Origin: Flavobacteriales bacterium
Lineage (GTDB): Bacteria > Bacteroidota > Bacteroidia > Flavobacteriales > BACL11
DNA: 9,440 nucleotides
NCBI GenBank assembly: GCA_018675825.1
Contig: JABGXK010000099.1
Location: 1-9,440 of the forward strand
Direction of reading: 5' to 3'
A program made the translations under genes and the position numbers. Positions 1 through 7,148 of this stretch are shown one piece after another; position 1 is the first letter of the stretch, and each line of letters opens with the position of its first letter. Under the pieces are notes generated by a model. The model was not told the DNA's origin. It did not search any database and was given only the letters and a program-made list of their open reading frames with translations.

Positions 1-1
1 A

Positions 2-1243
2 ATTATTTTATTTCCTGTTGCTGGTGTATTAATTGGCTATATTGGTAAAAGCCTTAAAAAATCCTCCAAGAAAGGTCAAGATAAATTAGCATTTATAATG
101 TCTATCATTGATGAAAATATTTTTGGTCTACGGATAATAAAAACTTTTAATGCAGAAAATTTCATCAATTCCAAATTTGAAAAAACAAGCAAAGAATACA
201 AAAACATCATGACAAGTATATTAAGAAAAAAAGATCTTTCCTCACCTATGAGTGAACTTCTTAGTACAATCGTTATGGTTATAGTAATGTGGTTTGGTGG
301 TCAACTTGTTTTATCAGAAAATTCAAATTTATCACCACAAGAATTTATTGGATATATCTTAATTTTTTCTCAAATTATTCCACCTGTTAAATCACTGACA
401 ACATCATATTACTATATTCAAAAAGGTAGTGCAGCTGCAGAAAGAGTTTATGAAATACTTAATACAGATAACAAAATACAAAATATTAATAATCCAAAGA
501 AAATTTCTAAAATTGAGGGAAAAATTGTATTTAACATTAAATCTTTTAAATATGAGAATATCAACGTTTTAAAAGCAATCAACTTTGAAATAAGAAAAGG
601 GCAAAGAATTGCACTAGTTGGACAGTCTGGAGGTGGAAAATCAACAATAGCTGATCTTTTAGTTAGACTTTATGATCTTGATTATGGGTCAATTACAATT
701 GATGGATTAAATATAAAGGATATTGAGATAAAGAAATTACGTGGGCTCATGAGTATTGTCAGCCAAGATTCTATCTTATTTAATGACACTATATATAATA
801 ATATTAAAATAGGAGATTTAAAAGCAAGTAAGGAAGATATTATTACAGCAGCAAAAGCAGCAAACGCACATAAATTTATTTTGGAGTGCGAGCAAGGTTA
901 CGAAACTAATATTGGTAATTCTGGAGATAAACTATCAGGAGGTCAAAAACAACGTATAAGTATCGCTCGTGCTATTTTAAAAAACTCTGAAATTCTAATT
1001 TTAGATGAAGCAACATCTTCATTAGACTCAGAATCAGAACAACTTGTTCAAAATGCAATTGTAAATCTCATGAAATCTAGAACCTCATTAGTAATTGCTC
1101 ATAAATTATCTACAATAGAAAATGCTGATAAAATAATTGTAGTGAATAATGGTGAAATTACGGAACAGGGAAATCATGCTGAGCTAATTAGAAAAAATGG
1201 TCATTACAAAAAATTATATGACTTACAATATTCTAGCAACTAG
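2..1243 (+). CDS. MsbA-like ABC exporter, permease-ATPase fusion (5' end outside window)
   Basis: The reading frame is open from base 2, so the ATG at 98 is internal and the true start lies upstream; 413 residues remain of a usual 580-610. The visible N-terminus is the end of a transmembrane helix. The intracellular loop (SIIDENIFGLRIIKTFNAE) and two further hydrophobic helices (about residues 84-104 and 114-132) follow. The nucleotide-binding domain is complete: A-loop Tyr184, Walker A GQSGGGKST at 207-215, Q-loop Gln255, signature LSGGQ at 311-315, Walker B ILILDE at 331-336, D-loop SSLD at 339-342 and H-loop His367. This is a type IV (MsbA-type) inner-membrane exporter half-transporter that would work as a homodimer, in MsbA by flipping lipid A core. 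Lipid export is inferred from family resemblance; a drug or peptide exporter cannot be excluded. It converges on hflX with a 4-base overlap. Confidence 0.93.
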   Translation: MILFPVAGVLIGYIGKSLKKSSKKGQDKLAFIMSIIDENIFGLRIIKTFNAENFINSKFEKTSKEYKNIMTSILRKKDLSSPMSELLSTIVMVIVMWFGGQLVLSENSNLSPQEFIGYILIFSQIIPPVKSLTTSYYYIQKGSAAAERVYEILNTDNKIQNINNPKKISKIEGKIVFNIKSFKYENINVLKAINFEIRKGQRIALVGQSGGGKSTIADLLVRLYDLDYGSITIDGLNIKDIEIKKLRGLMSIVSQDSILFNDTIYNNIKIGDLKASKEDIITAAKAANAHKFILECEQGYETNIGNSGDKLSGGQKQRISIARAILKNSEILILDEATSSLDSESEQLVQNAIVNLMKSRTSLVIAHKLSTIENADKIIVVNNGEITEQGNHAELIRKNGHYKKLYDLQYSSN

Positions 1244-2409
1244 TAGAGAAAATTATTATAAGGATAACGTTTAATATGTAGTTCCTTTATTCTATTGTAT
1301 AATAAATCTTTTAAATCATCAAAGTTAATTTTATCTAAGGCTGAAATAAAAATACTATCTCCATCTATTTTATTCATCCAGGTATCCTTTAGATTTTCTA
1401 ATGATCTATTCTCTTTTTTGAATTCTGTAAGATCATCTTCCTCTTTTAGAATAAATTTATAAGCATCTATTTTATTAAATACTAAAATCATTGGTTTATT
1501 TTCTGCTCCAATATCAGCTATAGTGGTATTAACGATATTAATTTGATCCTCAAAACTAGAGTTGGATATATCTATAATATGAAGTAAAAGGTCAGATTCT
1601 CGAACCTCATCTAATGTAGATTTAAAAGATTCAACAAGCTGATGAGGCAATTTTCTAATAAAACCTACTGTATCAGAAAGTAAAAATGGTAAATTTTGAA
1701 TAACCACTTTCCTAACAGTTGTATCAAGTGTTGCAAATAATTTATTTTCAGCAAATATCTCAGATTTAGATAACTTATTCATTAAAGTAGATTTTCCCGC
1801 GTTAGTATAGCCAACAAGAGCTACACGAATCATATCCACCCTGCCTTTTCGTCTAGTTAAACTTTGTTTGTCAATTTTTTCTAATTTCTTTTTTAATAAT
1901 GCTATCTTATCTTTAATAATTCGACGATCTGTTTCTATCTGAGTTTCTCCAGGCCCTCTCATACCTATACCACCTTTTTGTCTTTCAAGGTGCGTCCACA
2001 TTCTTGTAAGACGAGGAAGTAAATATTCATATTGAGCAAGTTCAACCTGAGTTCTAGCTTGAGCAGTTTGAGCTCTTGAAGCAAAAATATCAAGTATTAG
2101 ATTACTTCTGTCTAATATCTTACATTCAGGAAATATTTTTTGAATATTTCTAATCTGAGAGGGCGTAAGATCATCATCAAATATTATTAACTCAACACAT
2201 TCCTTGTCAACATACTCTTTGACTTCTTCAATTTTTCCTTTGCCTAAAAAAGTTGCATTATCAGGATGTTTTAATTTTTGAGTAAAGTTTCTTAAAGGAT
2301 GAGCTCCAGCTGTTTTAGCAAGGAATGATAGTTCATCAAGGTATTCGTAAACCTGTTCAGTTTTTAAATCAGGAGTAATTAAGCCAATTAATACTGCGGT
2401 CTCCTTCAT
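1240..2409 (-). CDS. hflX: GTPase HflX (ribosome-associated)
   Basis: Full-length HflX of 389 residues, a cytoplasmic OBG-HflX-superfamily GTPase that binds the 50S subunit and in characterised bacteria splits stalled or heat-damaged ribosomes. The N-terminal HflX domain covers about residues 1-195 and ends with the family hallmark RGPGETQ (151-157), followed by a basic coiled helix (165-190). The G domain has G1 GYTNAGKST (200-208), G3 DTVGF (246-250), G4 NKID (312-315) and G5 SAL (356-358), so it should bind and hydrolyse GTP. An acidic then basic insert (about 320-350) separates G4 from G5; I associate this with Bacteroidota HflX. The ATG is preceded by a weak AAGG about 8 bases upstream. 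It lies 21 bases downstream of the small membrane protein gene on the same strand, so the two are probably cotranscribed. Its TAG overlaps the TAG of the ABC exporter on the other strand. Confidence 0.96.
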   Translation of the reverse strand: MKETAVLIGLITPDLKTEQVYEYLDELSFLAKTAGAHPLRNFTQKLKHPDNATFLGKGKIEEVKEYVDKECVELIIFDDDLTPSQIRNIQKIFPECKILDRSNLILDIFASRAQTAQARTQVELAQYEYLLPRLTRMWTHLERQKGGIGMRGPGETQIETDRRIIKDKIALLKKKLEKIDKQSLTRRKGRVDMIRVALVGYTNAGKSTLMNKLSKSEIFAENKLFATLDTTVRKVVIQNLPFLLSDTVGFIRKLPHQLVESFKSTLDEVRESDLLLHIIDISNSSFEDQINIVNTTIADIGAENKPMILVFNKIDAYKFILKEEDDLTEFKKENRSLENLKDTWMNKIDGDSIFISALDKINFDDLKDLLYNRIKELHIKRYPYNNFLY

Positions 2410-2430
2410 ATATTTGCCTTAAATTTAATA

Positions 2431-2805
2431 TTAAGATTTTTTTCTGTTTGAAATAAAACTCATAATAAATGTTATCATAGCTAAAAAAGAGGTGTTAATC
2501 ATTGCTAAGACCCGATATGCACCATCAATATCTTTATCATTAACTTGATTAGGCATTGTTCGATAGATTAAAGCTACTAATATCATAAAAGTTAGTAATA
2601 CAACAATATGAGCAATAATTTTATTTTTGTGCTTAAGAGCTTTATTAGATAAAAGAAGAATGACGCCAAAAAAAACTGGAATAAACGGAGTTTTTTCAAC
2701 TAGTTTTAAATCAGGTAATAAGTCAGGATTATTAGCAAAAACTCCCAATAAACCAACAATAATTAATGTTAAACTATTTAATAAATTTGCTTGATAAGTT
2801 TTCAT
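2431..2805 (-). CDS. Small four-helix membrane protein, function unknown
   Basis: I do not recognise this 124-residue protein. It has four hydrophobic segments, at about residues 8-25, 39-54, 62-82 and 99-119, separated by short loops. The longest loop (83-98) is polar and acidic (QVNDKDIDGAYR), and the C-terminus is basic (SNRKKS). The pattern of four helices, no cleavable signal and no catalytic motif suggests an integral inner-membrane protein. Positive charges after helix 2 (KALKHKNK) and at the C-terminus suggest both ends face the cytoplasm. It is the first gene of a probable two-gene unit with hflX, 21 bases downstream. The ATG at 2805 is the only start that includes the whole first helix, and it has no Shine-Dalgarno sequence. 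That it is a real gene is supported by length, hydrophobic pattern and tight packing; any role is unknown. Confidence 0.8.
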   Translation of the reverse strand: MKTYQANLLNSLTLIIVGLLGVFANNPDLLPDLKLVEKTPFIPVFFGVILLLSNKALKHKNKIIAHIVVLLTFMILVALIYRTMPNQVNDKDIDGAYRVLAMINTSFLAMITFIMSFISNRKKS

Positions 2806-2819
2806 AAAAGATATTTCAT

Positions 2820-2849
2820 TAAGTATACTGCCTTAATACAAAGAAACAA
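2820..2849 (-). promoter_or_regulatory. Possible promoter for membrane protein-hflX unit
   Basis: On the - strand, TTG (2849-2847) is followed after 19 bases by TATACTTA (2827-2820), a two-mismatch match to the Bacteroidota -7 box TAnnTTTG. The box ends 14 bases before the ATG at 2805. The match is weak and the region is A/T-rich, so chance is quite possible. Confidence 0.25.
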
Positions 2850-2866
2850 ATAAAACTAATAAAAAA

Positions 2867-2892
2867 TTGGTATTTTCACGACTTTATATTTA
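2867..2892 (+). promoter_or_regulatory. Possible promoter for the amidohydrolase operon
   Basis: TTG at 2867-2869 and TATATTTA at 2885-2892 (one mismatch to TAnnTTTG) are separated by 15 bases, slightly shorter than usual for this promoter class. The -7 box ends only two bases before the ATG at 2895, which would give a leaderless or nearly leaderless mRNA. A second weak candidate box, TATTTTCA, lies at 2871-2878 and would leave a leader of about 12 bases instead. It has no TTG at a normal distance. Confidence 0.35.
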
Positions 2893-2894
2893 AA

Positions 2895-5885
2895 ATGAAA
2901 AACCTGTTCAGAATCTTATTTGTAATTATATTTAACTATAGTTATAGTTTTAGTCAAGAAAGCTTTCCTGTTAATGGTGTAGCAAATAATTTCAAGCCCA
3001 TACATGCATTTACAAATGCACATATCGTAATGTCAAGTAATAAGGAAATAAAAAAGGGGACATTACTAATTAAAGACAATATAATTCTTAATGTTGACAG
3101 TAATATAACAATCCCGGAAGGTGCAATAATACACGACTTAAATGGTGATTATATCTACCCTTCTTTTATAGATCTTTATTCTAATTATGGCTTAAAAGAA
3201 ACTAAGAAAAAAGATTCAGACTATATGCCACAATATAAAAGCAATAAAAAAGGCCCATATTACTGGAATCAAGCAATTCATCCTGAAGTAATTGCTTCTT
3301 ACAATTTTAATCACGATAAAAAAAGTATCTCAGAATATCTGGAAATAGGATTTGGATCATTAGTAACACATTTACAGGATGGTATTTTTCGAGGAACGGG
3401 TTGTCTTACGCTGCTATCTAACTCAAAAGAAAATGAAGATATTTTACTGGATGACGCTGCTACCTTTTATTCTTTTAACAAAGGATCTTCACAACAAAGA
3501 TATCCAACATCTCTTATGGGAAGTATTGCATTAATCAAACAAACATTACTTGATGCAGAATGGCATGAAAATACAAAAAGCAATTCTAATATTTCTCTAT
3601 CTAAATTCAATGCACAAAAGAATCTTCCAAAAATCTTTGAATTAAAAACTCCACTTGACTATTCTAGATTATTTAAAATATCGGATGACTTTGAGATTGA
3701 TTTCATTGTAAAAGGTAATGGAAATGAATTCTTAAAAATACGCGAAGTTAAAGAGGCTGGTTTTCCTATTATAGTTCCTGTTAATTTTCCAAAAGCATAT
3801 GACGTTACTAATCCTGAAGAAGCTATGGGAATTAGCCTAAGTAATCTAAAAAAATGGGAAACTTCTCCTTTTAATTTAAGAATACTTCAAGATCATAATA
3901 TTACCTACACAATAACATCTTCTGATCTTGAAAATAAATCTAATTTTATAGGAAACTTAAGAATAGCAATAGAAAAAGGATTGACTCAAGGTAATACTCT
4001 AGATGCTTTAACAATTACACCTGCACGATTAATAGGTGTCAGCGATCAGCTTGGTTCTTTAGAAAAAAATAAGATAGCTAACTTTATAATTTGCTCATCA
4101 AATATTTTTACTGATGGTATTATATATGAAAACTGGACAGCAGGTAAAAAAAATATAGTTACTAAGAAAATTACTGAAGATATTAGGGGTTACTATTCTT
4201 TTCACTCAGATGAGTTTAACAATATAACTGTCCAAATCACAGGCAAAAAAGAAAGTCCAATTACAAAAATTACAAAAATTGATTCTAATAAACTGTCAAC
4301 TATCTATAAAGATGAAAAAATTATCATTAATAGTCAAACAGGATATTTTAGGTCTAGTGGTAAATTTGCTAATAATTCTATTGAAGGCAAATATCAAGAT
4401 AAGGAGGGAGAATTTCATTATTATAAAATGACAAGAGATTCTCTCGTTAATGAAAAAACAAAAATAGACAGCTTATTAATTGATACTATATTGCCAGAAA
4501 TTTGGCATCCAAATAAATCTAATGGGTTAAATAAAAAACTAAATAGTAAAACAGTTTTATTTAAAAATGCAACACTATGGACAAATGAGGAAATAGGTAT
4601 TATAAGATCTTGTGATATTATAATAAGTAAAGGTGATATTATTGCAATTGGTGAAAATCTTGACACAAATCAAATACCAAATTTTGAAAATTTAAATGTT
4701 GAAATAATTGATGCAAGTGGGAAACATATTACATCTGGAATTATTGATGAACACTCTCATATAGCAATTAATAGAGGGGTTAATGAGAGTAGTCAGGCCG
4801 TAACGGCTGAAGTTAGTATTTCAGATGTAATTAATCCAGACGATCATAATATCTACAGACAAATAGCGGGGGGGGTAACATGCTCTCAGCTTTTACATGG
4901 ATCAGCAAATCCTATAGGGGGACAATCTGCATTAATAAAACTTAGATGGGGAGAATCAGCTGAAGAAATGAAAATTAAAAATTGTGATGGTTTTATAAAA
5001 TTTGCATTAGGTGAAAACGTTAAACAAAGTAATTGGGGAAGCTTTAATACTACAAGATTCCCTCAAACTAGAATGGGTGTGGAACAAGTTTTCTTTGATG
5101 CCTTTTATAGAGCTAAAAATTATCAAAAAGAGTGGTTAAACTATAATAAATTAAGTTTAAGAAAAAAAAGAGAAGTTAATCCCCCTAGAGAAGATTTAGA
5201 ACTCAATACTTTAGTTGAAATATTAGAAGGAAAAAGACATATAACTTGTCATTCATATATTGAGTCTGAAATTAATATGTTAATGCATCTTGCAGATTCA
5301 ATGGACTTTAAAATTAATACTTTCACCCATATATTAGAAGGTTACAAAATCCCTAATAAACTTAAAAAACATGGTGCAGGGGCATCTACTTTTTCTGATT
5401 GGTGGGCTTATAAGTTTGAAGTAAATGATGCAATACCATATAATGCTGCAATTCTTAATAAGTCAGGTGTTGTAACTGCAATTAATTCAGATGATGCTGA
5501 AATGGGAAGGAGATTAAATCAAGAAGCTGCTAAAGCTATTAAATATGGAAATACATCTGAAGAGGATGCATGGAAAATGGTAACTCTAAATCCTGCCAAA
5601 CTACTTCATCTAGATGATAGAATGGGTTCATTAAAAGTTGGTAAAGATGCAGATATAGTGATTTGGTCAGAAAATCCACTTTCAATTTATGCTAAAGTTG
5701 AGCAAACATATATTGATGGGAAATGCTATTTTGATTATCAAAATAATATGCTAACTCAAAATAGAGATAAAAAAGAAAAAATCAGAATTATAAAGAAACT
5801 TAGCAAAATAAAAGCAGGAAATAAAAGGAAAAACAAAGCAATAAAAGAAAAATTATATCACTGTGATTCAATTGAACATGAATAA
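2895..5885 (+). CDS. Secreted two-module amidohydrolase (one degenerate, one intact metal site)
   Basis: A 996-residue exported protein of the amidohydrolase superfamily (imidazolonepropionase-like group). Residues 1-20 look like a signal peptide ending SYSFS before Gln21. Module 1 (about 36-425) has the N-terminal beta sandwich and the C-terminal signature (LTITPARLIGVSDQLGSLEK), but where HxH should be it reads Tyr95-x-Asn97. A beta-rich linker (about 429-545) follows. Module 2 (about 551-950) is intact: His620-x-His622 in DEHSH, the family stretch around AGGVT and HGSANPIGGQS (658-677), Lys702 in IKFALGEN, His786, His812 and Asp866, then the end signature around residues 897-912. It should be a metal-dependent hydrolase acting in the periplasm, perhaps on dipeptides or other amide substrates as in characterised relatives; the substrate is unknown. 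A basic Lys-rich tail (957-987) ends in YHCDSIEHE. It overlaps the next gene by 8 bases. Confidence 0.9.
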   Translation: MKNLFRILFVIIFNYSYSFSQESFPVNGVANNFKPIHAFTNAHIVMSSNKEIKKGTLLIKDNIILNVDSNITIPEGAIIHDLNGDYIYPSFIDLYSNYGLKETKKKDSDYMPQYKSNKKGPYYWNQAIHPEVIASYNFNHDKKSISEYLEIGFGSLVTHLQDGIFRGTGCLTLLSNSKENEDILLDDAATFYSFNKGSSQQRYPTSLMGSIALIKQTLLDAEWHENTKSNSNISLSKFNAQKNLPKIFELKTPLDYSRLFKISDDFEIDFIVKGNGNEFLKIREVKEAGFPIIVPVNFPKAYDVTNPEEAMGISLSNLKKWETSPFNLRILQDHNITYTITSSDLENKSNFIGNLRIAIEKGLTQGNTLDALTITPARLIGVSDQLGSLEKNKIANFIICSSNIFTDGIIYENWTAGKKNIVTKKITEDIRGYYSFHSDEFNNITVQITGKKESPITKITKIDSNKLSTIYKDEKIIINSQTGYFRSSGKFANNSIEGKYQDKEGEFHYYKMTRDSLVNEKTKIDSLLIDTILPEIWHPNKSNGLNKKLNSKTVLFKNATLWTNEEIGIIRSCDIIISKGDIIAIGENLDTNQIPNFENLNVEIIDASGKHITSGIIDEHSHIAINRGVNESSQAVTAEVSISDVINPDDHNIYRQIAGGVTCSQLLHGSANPIGGQSALIKLRWGESAEEMKIKNCDGFIKFALGENVKQSNWGSFNTTRFPQTRMGVEQVFFDAFYRAKNYQKEWLNYNKLSLRKKREVNPPREDLELNTLVEILEGKRHITCHSYIESEINMLMHLADSMDFKINTFTHILEGYKIPNKLKKHGAGASTFSDWWAYKFEVNDAIPYNAAILNKSGVVTAINSDDAEMGRRLNQEAAKAIKYGNTSEEDAWKMVTLNPAKLLHLDDRMGSLKVGKDADIVIWSENPLSIYAKVEQTYIDGKCYFDYQNNMLTQNRDKKEKIRIIKKLSKIKAGNKRKNKAIKEKLYHCDSIEHE

Positions 5886-7146
5886 AATTAGAATAAATAT
5901 AATCATAGCTTTTCTAATGGTTAGCACTATAGCTAATGGACAAAAAACAACACTATTTATGGGTGGAATTGCTCATTTAGGAAATGGAGAAAAAATCAAC
6001 AACTCTATAATTAGCATTAAAGATGGTAAAATTGATTTAGTTGCAGATTTATCTAAAATACGTATTGATCCCAGTTCATTTGATACAATATATAAAGTGT
6101 ATGGAAAGCATATATATCCAGGTTTTATTATTCCAAATACTACATTAGGTATAACTGAGATTGATCAAGTAAGAGCAACACATGATTATGATGAAGTTGG
6201 ATCTATTAATCCAAATGTACATTCACAAATAGCTTATAACCCAAACTCAAAGATTACAGAAACAGTTATTACAAATGGAGTTTTATTAGCTCAGGTAACT
6301 CCTAGAGGGGGATTAATTTCAGGGCAGTCTTCTGTTATGTATCTTGATGGGTGGAATTGGGAGGATGCAACATGCAGGGCTAATGATGGAATACACTTAA
6401 ACTGGCCTTCTTCATATTTCCAAACTGGATGGTGGGGACAACAAGGAAAAACTAAAAGAAACGATAAGCATGCAGAACAAGTTAATCGGATAAAAGATCT
6501 ATTAGAAAATTCTTTATCCTACTTCAAATCAAATAGTGAGATAGATTTAAAGATGGAAAGCATGAAGGGATTATTTAGTGGTGAAATGAATTTATACATA
6601 CATGTAAACTATGCAAATGATATTATTGATGCTATTGATATTAGTAAACAATATAAAATTAAAAACCTTGTATTAGTTGGAGGGGAAGATGCAATTAAAG
6701 TTATAAAAAAAATTAAGAAAAATAACATTCCAGTTATACTAAACAGAATACATAGGCTTCCAAAAAATGAAGATAGCCCTATCGATTCACCATACAAACA
6801 AGCTTCTATTCTTCAGGAAAACGATATCATGTTTTCTTTTAGCTATGAAGGAGATATGGAGGCTATGGGAGCGAGAAATCTTCCTTTTTCAGCAGGAACA
6901 GCTGTTACCTATGGATTAGATTATGAAAATGCAATAATGGCATTGACCCTAAGCACAGCAAAAATATTAGGTATTGATCATAGAGTAGGCTCTATTGAAA
7001 AAGGTAAAGAAGCTACATTTTTTATATCTGAAGGAGATGCTTTAGATATTATAACTAATAACGTAGAATATATATTTATAAAAGGAAAATCTGTTGATAC
7101 AGAGAATCATCAGACTAAATTATATAATAAATATAAAGATCGTTAA
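5878..7146 (+). CDS. Secreted amidohydrolase-like protein lacking HxH, probable non-catalytic partner
   Basis: An exported amidohydrolase-superfamily protein. I chose the ATG at 5878 (422 residues) over the one at 5863 because it begins a clean signal peptide (MNKIRINIIIAFLMVSTIANGQ minus the tail, cleavage near residue 20) and overlaps the upstream stop by only 8 bases (ATGAATAA), typical of translational coupling. The N-terminal sandwich strands, GKHIYPGFI (76-84) and the C-terminal signature (LTLSTAKILGIDHRVGSIEK, 357-376) mark the fold. At the HxH position it has Asn87-x-Thr89, and no Asp stands in a usual strand-8 context, although His242 (IHVN) remains. It most resembles module 1 of the upstream protein, for example IPVILNRIHRLP against FPIIVPVNFPKA. 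I infer a structural or substrate-binding partner of the upstream enzyme. Family assignment is firm; lack of catalysis is inference. It converges on yhbP with 2 bases between the stops. Confidence 0.87.
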   Translation: MNKIRINIIIAFLMVSTIANGQKTTLFMGGIAHLGNGEKINNSIISIKDGKIDLVADLSKIRIDPSSFDTIYKVYGKHIYPGFIIPNTTLGITEIDQVRATHDYDEVGSINPNVHSQIAYNPNSKITETVITNGVLLAQVTPRGGLISGQSSVMYLDGWNWEDATCRANDGIHLNWPSSYFQTGWWGQQGKTKRNDKHAEQVNRIKDLLENSLSYFKSNSEIDLKMESMKGLFSGEMNLYIHVNYANDIIDAIDISKQYKIKNLVLVGGEDAIKVIKKIKKNNIPVILNRIHRLPKNEDSPIDSPYKQASILQENDIMFSFSYEGDMEAMGARNLPFSAGTAVTYGLDYENAIMALTLSTAKILGIDHRVGSIEKGKEATFFISEGDALDIITNNVEYIFIKGKSVDTENHQTKLYNKYKDR

Positions 7147-7148
7147 TT

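Noticed and set aside
98..100. ATG as start of the ABC exporter
   Set aside because: The frame stays open to base 2, and the upstream residues (FPVAGVLIGYIGKSLKK) match the end of an exporter transmembrane helix.
1233..1243. Inverted repeat CTAG-CAA-CTAG as a terminator
   Set aside because: The stem is only four bases, the flanking bases do not pair, and no T-tract follows.
2934..2950. Palindrome AACTATAGTT with a repeated TATAGTT as an operator
   Set aside because: It lies inside the signal peptide codons (Asn-Tyr-Ser-Tyr-Ser) and comes from repeated TAT AGT codons; no matching site occurs in either divergent gap.
4260..4280. Tandem attacaaaaa repeat
   Set aside because: Only two copies; it encodes Ile-Thr-Lys twice in a low-complexity linker and is expected by chance in AT-rich sequence.
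4421..4666. 81-codon open frame on the - strand inside the large amidohydrolase
   Set aside because: It lies fully antisense to a conserved coding region covering the linker and the start of module 2, has no recognisable motif, and its hydrophobic look follows from reading AT-rich codons backwards.
5863..5865. ATG as start of the second amidohydrolase-like gene
   Set aside because: It would add MIQLN before an already good signal peptide and lengthen the overlap to 23 bases; the ATG at 5878 is better.
6609..6797. 62-codon hydrophobic open frame on the - strand
   Set aside because: Antisense to the second amidohydrolase-like gene; its Phe/Leu/Ile-rich run is the reverse of a Lys/Asn/Ile-rich stretch.
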